Below are positions 23,671 through 30,807 of a DNA stretch of 51,702 nucleotides, one piece after another. Positions within the stretch are counted from its first letter, which is position 1. Each line of letters begins with the position of its first letter. Under the pieces are notes generated by a model that saw only the letters and a program-made list of their open reading frames with translations, made no database searches and was not told the origin of the DNA. Location of the stretch: the NCBI GenBank assembly GCA_003001795.1, contig PVNI01000028.1, forward strand, positions 1 to 51,702, in the 5' to 3' direction. Origin of the DNA: Actinomadura viridilutea. GTDB taxonomy: Bacteria > Actinomycetota > Actinomycetes > Streptosporangiales > Streptosporangiaceae. The position numbers and the translations under genes are program-made.

Positions 23671-24705
23671 CTACCCATCGGTGGCGACGCCCAGGGCGGC
23701 CATCATCAGCGGCCAGTAGCGGTGCATCTCCTGCTCCCAGGACTTCCAGTCGTGCCAGCCGTTGAGGTAGATGTGCGCGGTCACCGGGATGCCCAGCGCG
23801 CGCAGGCGGGCGACGAAGTCCCGTGTGGTGTCGCCGGCGGCCACTTCCTGGGGGTGCACGACGAACTGCTCACCGGGGGCCGGGTCGTCGTACTCGCCGG
23901 GCAGACCGGTGGTGCCGGACGACACGTACAGCCCAGTGCCGCGCAGGTTGGGGGCGAGTTCGTAGGGGTCGTGCGCCCGCCAGTTGTCGGCGTTGAGCAC
24001 GGGTGAGCCCCACACGCGGAGCGGGTCGCCGGTGTCGGTGAAGAACGCCTGGGTGAACATGACCAGCGTCGGAATGCCCGGCTTGGTCATGTGCTGGATG
24101 CCGCTCGACGCCGCCGCGTACCGGAACATGCCGGGATGACGCGCCGCGTAGGTCGTCGCGCCCGTCGCACCGGACGAGATGCCCATCGCGGCGCGGGTCG
24201 TCCCGGCCCGGTAGTTGCGCTCCATGAGCTGGAGCACCTCCACGGTGTGGAAGGTCTCCCATTTCGGCGTGCCGCCCATGCCGTAGTTCCACCAGTCGGT
24301 GAACGCCCCGTTGCCGCACTCGGGCATCACCACCATCACGTCGTGGCGCGCCGACACCTCCTCGATGTCGGTGCTGCGTGTCCAGGACACGTACGTGTCG
24401 CGTCCGCCGTGGTAGGCGTAGACGACGGGCCACGTGCGCGCGGCGTCCCGCGACCAGCCGTGCGGGACGAGAACCCGCACCTTGACCGACTGGCCGAGCG
24501 CGGGCGACGACACGGTCAGGTCGTAGGTGCGTTCGTCCAGCCGCTCCTCGGCGGTGACGGCGGCGCCGTCGTCCGCCGGGACGAACGCGGGCGCGGCGGC
24601 GGGGGCGGACTCGGGCGCCGGGGCGGCGCCGGCCGGGACGGTCCCGACCGCGCCGATCGCCGCGGCCGAGACCGCCGCGGCGAGCAGGAACCGGGCAGTG
24701 CGCAT
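23671..24705 (-). CDS. Secreted esterase, antigen 85/esterase D-like
   Basis: A 344-residue secreted alpha/beta hydrolase of the esterase PF00756 family, which includes mycolyltransferases (antigen 85) and esterase D. The signal peptide ends at GTVPAGA, followed by an Ala/Pro-rich linker. Then come VLVPHGW, WPVVYAYHGGRDTYVSW (oxyanion region), MVVMPECGNGAFTDWWNYG, the nucleophile in AAMGISSGATGA near residue 176 and the terminal histidine in YLNGWHDWKSWEQEMHRYWP. The last motif is typical of the Ag85-like branch. It could be an acyltransferase acting on the cell envelope or an esterase. It heads an operon with the PucR gene downstream; the 350-base upstream gap holds a perfect palindrome. Confidence 0.88.
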   Translation of the reverse strand: MRTARFLLAAAVSAAAIGAVGTVPAGAAPAPESAPAAAPAFVPADDGAAVTAEERLDERTYDLTVSSPALGQSVKVRVLVPHGWSRDAARTWPVVYAYHGGRDTYVSWTRSTDIEEVSARHDVMVVMPECGNGAFTDWWNYGMGGTPKWETFHTVEVLQLMERNYRAGTTRAAMGISSGATGATTYAARHPGMFRYAAASSGIQHMTKPGIPTLVMFTQAFFTDTGDPLRVWGSPVLNADNWRAHDPYELAPNLRGTGLYVSSGTTGLPGEYDDPAPGEQFVVHPQEVAAGDTTRDFVARLRALGIPVTAHIYLNGWHDWKSWEQEMHRYWPLMMAALGVATDG

Positions 24706-24835
24706 GCTGGTCTCCGAAAGCAGGTCCGGTCGCGTGCGGGCGGCGGGGTGACCGGGAGCCGTCGCCCGGAGGGGCGACCCTATACCGGAACGGCGCGCCT
24801 GCCTTCGGGCGCCGCCAACAACGGCGGGTGAAGTT

Positions 24836-24853
24836 TTGTCAGCGGCCTGACAA
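24836..24853. promoter_or_regulatory. Perfect inverted repeat TTGTCAG-N4-CTGACAA
   Basis: Seven-base exact arms with a 4-base spacer lie in the 350-base divergent gap between the esterase gene (start 24705) and the second PucR gene (start 25056). The symmetry and position suggest an operator, possibly for one of the two PucR proteins. The rest of the gap shows no gene. Confidence 0.5.
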
Positions 24854-25055
24854 GCGCGGGCCGGCCGCCTTCACCCGACCGCGGACGCGCTGTGGAAACG
24901 TCGTGCGGCGGCCCAGCGGCGTTGTGCGTCCGCACCGACATGCGACGCCGCCCCTTGACCGCCGTGTCATCCAATTCACACTGGCGTCGTCAACCATTTG
25001 GCCGGGGGCGGCCGCCAGGCCGGACGGGGGGTTGGAGAGCACGAGGAGCGACCCT

Positions 25056-26300
25056 GTGGCCATCACGCAGCACCCGCCCGCCCGACGCCGCCGCCACCCG
25101 CGCCGGCGGCACGCCGGACTCCCGGCGCAGGACGGGCTCGCGGCGCTCCTGCGCCCGCACCTGGACTCGGTGATCGACGAGATCACCCGAGAGATCCGCG
25201 CGCAGGTCCCCGAGTACGCCCAGCCGCCCGACAGCGAGGCCGGTCGGCGGATGCGGCGCACCATCGCCGCGACCATCGAGCACTTCGTCGCCACCGTCGG
25301 CGGCGACGCGCCCGACTGGGACGCGCTGACCGCCGCCTACGCGCGGCTGGGCGCCCGGGAGGCGCGGCGCGGCCGCGGCCTGGACGGCCTGCAGACCGCG
25401 ATCCGGCTGAGCAGCCAGGTCGCCTGCCGCCGGTTCATCGACCAGGCGTACCGGCTCGGCTGGCCGCGCGAGACGCTGGCGCTGCTCACCGACTCGCTGT
25501 TCCTGCTGCTCGGCAAGGTCGCCAACGCCGCCGCCGAAGGCTACGCCGCCGTCCAGGAGGACATGGCCACCGAGCGGGAGCGGCTGCGCGGCCGGCTGCG
25601 GGACCTGCTCGTCAACGACCCGCCGACCAGCCTGGACGCGCTGGCCGACCTGGCGCGCGCGGCCGACTGGGAGGCCCCGCGGACCATCGGCGTGGTGGCG
25701 CTGCGCACGCCGGTCGGCACGGCGTCGCGGGTCGTCCCGCCGACGATCCTGGCCGCCTGGGACGACGCCGCGCCGTACCTGGTGGTGCCCGACCCGGACG
25801 GCCCCGGCCAGGACCGCGTGCTGGCGGCGCTGCTCGACCGGCATCCCGGCGTGCTCGGCCCCACCGTCCCGCTGAACCAGGGGGCGGTGTCGCTGCGCTG
25901 GGCCCGGCGCGGCGTCGCGCTGATGGAGCGCGGCCTGCTGCCCGCGGGCGGCGTGGTGCGGTGCGTGGAGAACCTGGCCACGCTGGCGGCCGCGTCGTGC
26001 GAGGAGCTGGTCGGCCCGGCCGCGGCCCGCTACCTGGGCCCGCTGATGACGCTGCCGCCGCCGCGGCGCCGGTCGATGGCCGAGACGCTGCTGACCTACC
26101 TGAACTGCGGCGACAACGCGGTGGCGGCGGGCGAGACGCTGCACGTCCACCCGCAGACGGTGCGCTACCGCATCCGCGCCGTCCAGGAGCTGTACGGCGG
26201 CGAGATCAGCACCCCCGGCACCCGCCTCGATCTGATGATCGCGCTGCACGCCTACCTGCGGTACGCCGCCGACGACCCGTCCGGCCGCTCACCCAACTGA
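25056..26300 (+). CDS. PucR-family transcriptional regulator (second)
   Basis: A 414-residue PucR/CdaR-like regulator. The N-terminal helical region (LRPHLDSVIDEITREIRAQVPEYA) resembles the RsbRD/PucR sensor helices. The C-terminus has the HTH_30 domain (NAVAAGETLHVHPQTVRYRIRAVQELYG, near residues 350-378). The frame is open further upstream, but the GTG at 25056 has CGAGGAG 7 bases before it and family similarity begins just after. It is divergent from the esterase gene across the gap with the palindrome. Confidence 0.87.
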   Translation: MAITQHPPARRRRHPRRRHAGLPAQDGLAALLRPHLDSVIDEITREIRAQVPEYAQPPDSEAGRRMRRTIAATIEHFVATVGGDAPDWDALTAAYARLGAREARRGRGLDGLQTAIRLSSQVACRRFIDQAYRLGWPRETLALLTDSLFLLLGKVANAAAEGYAAVQEDMATERERLRGRLRDLLVNDPPTSLDALADLARAADWEAPRTIGVVALRTPVGTASRVVPPTILAAWDDAAPYLVVPDPDGPGQDRVLAALLDRHPGVLGPTVPLNQGAVSLRWARRGVALMERGLLPAGGVVRCVENLATLAAASCEELVGPAAARYLGPLMTLPPPRRRSMAETLLTYLNCGDNAVAAGETLHVHPQTVRYRIRAVQELYGGEISTPGTRLDLMIALHAYLRYAADDPSGRSPN

Positions 26301-26442
26301 GCGGCGGCCCCTGGGAGTTTGGCGGCGGCCGCATTCCGGTCCCGCCGCCACGGGCGGATCATCGTGCCTCCGCCGAGCTGGTCTCCCGTCGGGGCGGCCG
26401 CGCCGCCGGTCCCGCCCCGCGCCCTCCGCGAAAGGGGCCGAC

Positions 26443-28389
26443 ATGCGACTGCGATCGATCATGCTGCTGACCGCCGCCGGGTTCACCGCGAACGCGCTGT
26501 GGCGGCGGACGAGAGGCGCCAGGCTCACACCGCTGCGGCCCGACGGCGACCCCGCGTCCGGCGGGCAAGCCGCGTCCGACGGTGGGCCCGACCCCGAGGA
26601 CGGCGGCGAGCACCGCTTCGTCACCGCCGCGGGCGTCCGCCTGGACCCCGCCACCCGCCGGGCCGCCGTCGCCCACGCCCGGCGCCGCGGGCTGCGGGTG
26701 CTCGACCTGGTGCCGTCGGGGCTGGACAGCCTGCGGGCGCTGGAGCTGCTGCGGCGCGTCGACCCCGCCACGTACCGGTGGTCGCGTCTGGCCGTCGGCG
26801 GGGGCGGCGGGCACGCGGTGCTCGTCGACGCCGACGTGGCGCGGCGCGCCGGGATCTCCCGGTTCGACGGGCTGAGCCCCGCGGAGATGGACCGGCTGAT
26901 CGCCCGGCTGAAGTGCTACGCCCCCACCGCGACCGACCTGTGCGTGGCGCCGGGCATCGCGCCCGTCGGCTGCCCGCCCGCCGACCGCCGGCGGATCCTG
27001 CGCCGCCGCTGGCCCAGCGACCTGCCCGTCTACCTCGCCGGCAACATCCTCGGGCTCGGCGCGCTGGGGGCGGCGCTGCTCTGCTGCCTGACGGGCCGCG
27101 GCGGCGGCACCCGGCGCGGGGACGCGGCGGCCGCCCTGGCGGTGCTCGCCGCGGCGTGCGCCCAGCCGTACCTGGCCACGGCCGGGACCCCGCTGCGTCC
27201 GCACGACCGCCGCCGCTTCGCGCTGTCCCGGCCGGTCGCCGCGCCCTACCGGTGGCTGCGCGTGGCCGCGCAGCGGGAGGAGCCCGATCCCCGGTTGCCC
27301 GCGCTGCGGGAGGAGTACGCGGCCGCGTTGGCGCAGGGCGTCGACCGGTTCTTCGAGGAGCGCCGCACCGACTGCCCCTGGTGCGGCGGCACCGAGCTGC
27401 GCCGCCTGCTGGCCGGCGGCGACCGCCAGCACCACCGTCCGGGCAGGTTCGTGCTGGAGCGCTGCGCGTCCTGTGGGCACGTCTTCCAGAACCCCCGGCT
27501 CAACGCCGCCGGACTGGACTTCTACTACCGCGACTTCTACGACGGCCTGGGCGGCCCGGAGGTGGAACGCGGGTTCCGCCTGGCCGGTCCGCACTACCGG
27601 GACCGCGCCAAGATGCTGCGCGGACACGCCGAACCGAAGGCATGGCTGGACGTCGGCGCCGGGCACGGCCACTTCTGCAACGCCGCCCGCGACATCTGGC
27701 CGAGCACCCGATTCGATGGGCTCGACATGGGCGTGTCCATCCAGGAGGCCGAACGGCGCGGCTGGGTCGACCGCGCCTACCAGGGCCTGTTCCCCGACCT
27801 GGCCGACAAGCTCGCCGGGGAGTACGACGTGGTCAGCATGCACCACTACCTGGAGCACACCGTCGACCCCCGCGCCGAACTGGACGCGGCCGCCAGGGTG
27901 CTGCGGCCCGGCGGGCACCTGCTCATCGAAGTGCCCGACCCCGAGTGGCCGATGGGACGGCTCGCGCGCAGCTGGTGGCACGCCTGGTTCCAGCCCCAGC
28001 ACCTGCACTTCGTCACGGTCGGCAACCTCGTCGCGGCCCTGAGAGAGCGCGGCTTCCGCCCGGTCGCCGTCGAACGCGGCCCCGCGCACCAGCCGGTGGA
28101 GCTGCTGATGATCGTGATGCTGCTGGCGCACCGGCTCGTCCCCGACCCGGACAAGCCGTGGCGCGGCCCGCGCGCCCGGCGGCTGCGGATCGCGGCGCGG
28201 ACCGCCGTGTATCTGGCGGCGGGCCCGCTGATGTTCGCCGCCGCCATGACCGATCAGCTGCTGCTGCCCGTCATCCGGCGCTGCGGCCGGTCCAACGCCT
28301 ACCGGGTGCTCGCCCGGCGGGTGGGCGACGACGCCGGCGCGCCCGCCGCCGAGACGGCCGCGTCGTCGGCGGCTCCCACTCGGGAGTGA
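26443..28389 (+). CDS. Membrane protein with C-terminal class I SAM methyltransferase domain
   Basis: A 648-residue, probably multi-domain protein. The N-terminal part (residues 1-300) has a short leader helix, an unrecognised soluble region, then two membrane helices near 200-255 (YLAGNILGLGALGAALLCCL and ALAVLAAACAQPYL). A zinc-knuckle-like pair CPWCGG...CASCGHVFQNPRL at about 314-355 leads into a methyltransferase domain. SAM motif I is WLDVGAGHGHFC near 403, followed by GLDMGVSIQEAE and a post-motif MHHYLEHTVDPRAEL. The Cys-pair plus FQNPRL plus DVGAG order is that of the C-methyltransferase/ubiE-like family acting on sugars or polyprenyl-type substrates. A final helix (YLAAGPLMFAAAMTDQLLLP) may re-anchor it. 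The substrate is unknown. Confidence 0.78.
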   Translation: MRLRSIMLLTAAGFTANALWRRTRGARLTPLRPDGDPASGGQAASDGGPDPEDGGEHRFVTAAGVRLDPATRRAAVAHARRRGLRVLDLVPSGLDSLRALELLRRVDPATYRWSRLAVGGGGGHAVLVDADVARRAGISRFDGLSPAEMDRLIARLKCYAPTATDLCVAPGIAPVGCPPADRRRILRRRWPSDLPVYLAGNILGLGALGAALLCCLTGRGGGTRRGDAAAALAVLAAACAQPYLATAGTPLRPHDRRRFALSRPVAAPYRWLRVAAQREEPDPRLPALREEYAAALAQGVDRFFEERRTDCPWCGGTELRRLLAGGDRQHHRPGRFVLERCASCGHVFQNPRLNAAGLDFYYRDFYDGLGGPEVERGFRLAGPHYRDRAKMLRGHAEPKAWLDVGAGHGHFCNAARDIWPSTRFDGLDMGVSIQEAERRGWVDRAYQGLFPDLADKLAGEYDVVSMHHYLEHTVDPRAELDAAARVLRPGGHLLIEVPDPEWPMGRLARSWWHAWFQPQHLHFVTVGNLVAALRERGFRPVAVERGPAHQPVELLMIVMLLAHRLVPDPDKPWRGPRARRLRIAARTAVYLAAGPLMFAAAMTDQLLLPVIRRCGRSNAYRVLARRVGDDAGAPAAETAASSAAPTRE

Positions 28390-28402
28390 GCAACCGGTGC
28401 GG

Positions 28403-28428
28403 CCGTCCCCGCCGCTTTCGCGGGGCGG
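28403..28428 (+). terminator. Hairpin after the methyltransferase gene
   Basis: CCG(T)CCCCGC pairs with GCGGGGCGG with one bulged T and a loop containing CTTT, 14 bases after the stop. Confidence 0.55.
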
Positions 28429-28439
28429 TCGCGGACAGC

Positions 28440-28465
28440 GTCAGTTCTCGTCGTCAGTTCTCGTC
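28440..28465. repeat. 13-bp tandem duplication across a stop codon
   Basis: GTCAGTTCTCGTC is present twice in direct tandem. On the minus strand this duplicates the last codons and the TGA of the TusA-like gene, so the same stop region follows itself out of frame. Confidence 0.8.
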
Positions 28466-28774
28466 GGCCGGACGCCAGGGTGAGCTGGGATCGGTGGGGC
28501 GAGGGGAGGAGCTGACGCGCAACGCGTAGGCGGGGGTGCCGCCGGTGTCGGGCAGCGGCCCGAGATAGGTGTGGCCGGTCAGGTGGCACCAGGCGGCCAG
28601 GTCCAGCGGCGCGGCCGGGTCGGACGCCAGCAGGTGCACGATCGTGCCCGCGGGCAGGGCGGCGAGCCGTCCGCGGAGCTGGATCAGCAGCCGGGTGCAC
28701 GACTGGTCGCCGCCGTCGATGACGACGGGCTCGGACGCGCCGGCCGCGGAGGCGAGGTCGCGCTCCTCGGGCAT
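28454..28774 (-). CDS. TusA/SirA-like sulfurtransferase
   Basis: A 106-residue protein of the TusA (SirA) family, which passes persulfide sulfur between carriers. The fold pattern is clear: VVIDGGDQSCTRLLIQLRGRLAALPAGTIVHLLASDPAAPLDLAAWCHLTGHTYLG, written here as the family's strand, Cys helix, (L/A)xxDP loop and AWCxxTGH helix. The usual catalytic Cys-Pro is Cys-Thr here. It lies divergently 127 bases from the formate dehydrogenase operon. Sulfuration of the molybdenum cofactor is required for formate dehydrogenase activity, so a maturation role is plausible but inferred. Its stop codon sits inside a 13-bp tandem duplication (28440-28465). GGGAGGG precedes the ATG. Confidence 0.8.
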   Translation of the reverse strand: MPEERDLASAAGASEPVVIDGGDQSCTRLLIQLRGRLAALPAGTIVHLLASDPAAPLDLAAWCHLTGHTYLGPLPDTGGTPAYALRVSSSPRPTDPSSPWRPADEN

Positions 28775-28901
28775 CGCGATGCCCTCCCGTCACAGCCTTG
28801 GACCGTTCTGCCCCGACTGTAGCCGCGTCCCCGACTCATGATCGCGTTGTCTCGGTCACATCGGGGCGTTTGGGGCGCGGTACGACGGGGACCTGGACGC
28901 C

Positions 28902-29735
28902 ATGGCCGAGACCGGCGAGCGCCCCCGCGTGGGCTTCTTCACGGACACGTCGGTGTGCATCGGGTGCAAGGCGTGCGAGGTCGCGTGCAAGGAGTGGAAC
29001 GCCATCCCCGAGGACGGCCTGGTGCTGACGGGCATGTCGTACGACAACACCCAGGGCTTGGGCGCCGACACCTGGCGGCACGTGGCGTTCATCGAGCAGC
29101 GCAAGCCGGTGGAGGCGCCGGTGGACGTGTTCGAGGCGGCGGCGCGGGCGGACGCCGGCTCCGAACTCCGCTGGCTCATGGCGTCGGACGTGTGCAAGCA
29201 CTGCACGCACGCGGCATGCCTGGACGTGTGCCCCACCGGAGCCCTGTTCCGCACGGAATTCGGCACGGTCGTCGTGCAGGAGGACATCTGCAACGGATGC
29301 GGCTACTGCATACCCGCGTGCCCGTACGGCGTCATCGATCAGCGCAAGGGAGACGGACGGGCGTGGAAGTGCACGATGTGCTACGACCGCCTGGGGGTCG
29401 GCATGGAACCCGCCTGCGCCAAGGCGTGCCCCACCGACTCCATCCAGTTCGGCCCGTTGGACGAGCTGCGTGAACGCGCCGCGTCCCGGGTGGAGGACCT
29501 GCACGACGCCGGGGTGACCGAAGCCCGCCTCTACGGCGCGGACCCGGACGACGGCGTGGGCGGCGCCGGCGCGTTCTTCCTTCTGCTCGACGAGCCGGAG
29601 GTGTACGGGCTGCCGCCGGACCCGGTGGCGACCACGCGCGACCTGCCGTCGATGTGGCGGCGCGCCGCCGTGGCCGCGGCGGCGCTGGCCGCCGGGGTCG
29701 CCGCCTGTTTCGTCCGGGACGGGAGGGCGCGATGA
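28902..29735 (+). CDS. fdhB: Formate dehydrogenase iron-sulfur subunit
   Basis: A 277-residue electron-transfer subunit with four [4Fe-4S] Cys clusters: CIGCKACEVACKEWN (residues 19-33), CKHCTHAACLDVCPTGAL (near 99), CNGCGYCIPACPYG (near 130) and CTMCYDRL...CAKACPT (near 158-180). This is the DmsB/FdnH layout. A single C-terminal membrane helix (AAVAAAALAAGVAACF, about 250-268) resembles that of E. coli FdnH and would anchor it. It takes electrons from the catalytic subunit FdhA and passes them to the NrfD-type partner. It is the first gene of the operon; its stop overlaps the next start by 4 bases (ATGA). Confidence 0.93.
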   Translation: MAETGERPRVGFFTDTSVCIGCKACEVACKEWNAIPEDGLVLTGMSYDNTQGLGADTWRHVAFIEQRKPVEAPVDVFEAAARADAGSELRWLMASDVCKHCTHAACLDVCPTGALFRTEFGTVVVQEDICNGCGYCIPACPYGVIDQRKGDGRAWKCTMCYDRLGVGMEPACAKACPTDSIQFGPLDELRERAASRVEDLHDAGVTEARLYGADPDDGVGGAGAFFLLLDEPEVYGLPPDPVATTRDLPSMWRRAAVAAAALAAGVAACFVRDGRAR

Positions 29736-30769
29736 CACGGACGGACGAGAGACGGGCGAAGCGGCGGCGCGGCGAGCAGGCCATGGTGCCGGAGGCCCGC
29801 TTCACCTCCTACTACGGCATGCCGGTGCTGAACAGGCCCGTGTGGAAGGCGCTCGACATCGCCGGATACCTGTTCCTGGGCGGCCTGGCCGGAGGGTCGT
29901 CGCTGCTCGCCGCGGGCGCCCACGCGACGGGACGCCGGGCGCTCGCCCGCGCGGCCAAGACGGGAGCGTTCGGCGCGATCTCCCTGTCGTTGGCCGCGCT
30001 CGTCCACGACCTGGGGCGGCCCGCCCGATTCCTCAACATGCTGCGCGTGGCCAAGCCGACCTCCCCGATGAGCGTGGGGTCGTGGCTGCTGGCCTGCTAC
30101 GGGCCCTTGGCGGGGGCGGCCGCCGCGACGGAGGCGACGGGGCGGTTCCCGCGCCTGGGCGCGCTGGCCACGGCGGGAGCCGCGGTGCTGGGACCCGCCG
30201 TCACGACGTACACGGCGGTGCTCCTCTCCGACACGGCCGTGCCGTCCTGGCACGAGGGCCACCGGGAGATGCCGTTCCTGTTCGCCGGGTCCGGAGCCGC
30301 GGCGGCGGCCGGGCTGGCGCTGATCTGCGCGCCCGCCCCGCCCGCGCGGCGCATGGGCGTCCTCGGCGCGGCCGCGGAACTGGGGGCGGCCAGGGTGATG
30401 AAGAAGCGCATGGGCCTGGCGTCGGAGCCCTTGGAGAAGGGCGCGGCGGGGCGTCTCATGCGGGCCTCGGAGATCCTGACCGCGACCGGGGCGGTGCTGG
30501 CCGCGCTCTCCGGGGCCGCCGGGTCGAGGGCGATGCCGATGACGATATCGATGGCGATGCCGAGGGCGATGCCGATGACGATATCGACGGCGATGCCGAG
30601 GGCGATAGCGACGGCGGCGGGCGCGGCGCTCCTCGGGGGATCGGCGGCGCTGCGGTTCGGCGTCTTCCACGCCGGCGTCGCGTCCGCCCAAGACCCCGTG
30701 TACACCGTCGTCCCGCAGCGGGAGCGCCTGGAGCAGGGCCGCGGGTTTTCGGCCGCCGCGCACGGGTAG
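29732..30769 (+). CDS. NrfD/PsrC-type membrane subunit of formate dehydrogenase
   Basis: A 345-residue integral membrane protein of the NrfD (polysulfide reductase) family, the quinone-interacting anchor in several Mo/W oxidoreductases. An N-terminal FTSYYGMPVLNRPVWKALDIAGYLFLGGLAGGSS is followed by a series of helices, including SLSLAALVHDLGRPARFLNMLRVAKPTSPMSVGSW, which is diagnostic for NrfD. Near residues 267-293 a 36-bp DNA repeat encodes two copies of a 12-residue AMPMTIS(M/T)AMPR-like unit. The protein ends with FGVFHAGVASAQDPVYTVVPQRER, the usual family tail. The start at 29732 (ATGA overlap with fdhB) is translationally coupled. It links formate oxidation to the quinone pool. Confidence 0.9.
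   Translation: MTRTDERRAKRRRGEQAMVPEARFTSYYGMPVLNRPVWKALDIAGYLFLGGLAGGSSLLAAGAHATGRRALARAAKTGAFGAISLSLAALVHDLGRPARFLNMLRVAKPTSPMSVGSWLLACYGPLAGAAAATEATGRFPRLGALATAGAAVLGPAVTTYTAVLLSDTAVPSWHEGHREMPFLFAGSGAAAAAGLALICAPAPPARRMGVLGAAAELGAARVMKKRMGLASEPLEKGAAGRLMRASEILTATGAVLAALSGAAGSRAMPMTISMAMPRAMPMTISTAMPRAIATAAGAALLGGSAALRFGVFHAGVASAQDPVYTVVPQRERLEQGRGFSAAAHG
30528..30611. repeat. In-frame 36-bp tandem repeat inside the NrfD gene
   Basis: Two 36-bp copies (30528-30563 and 30564-30599) differ at one base (T to C), and 12 bases of a third follow. The unit begins GGGCGATGCCGATGACG. Since 36 is a multiple of three, copy-number change keeps the frame. Confidence 0.92.
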
Positions 30770-30807
30770 CAGGCAGCAGACGGGCGAAAGGGTGAAAAGG
30801 GACTGAC

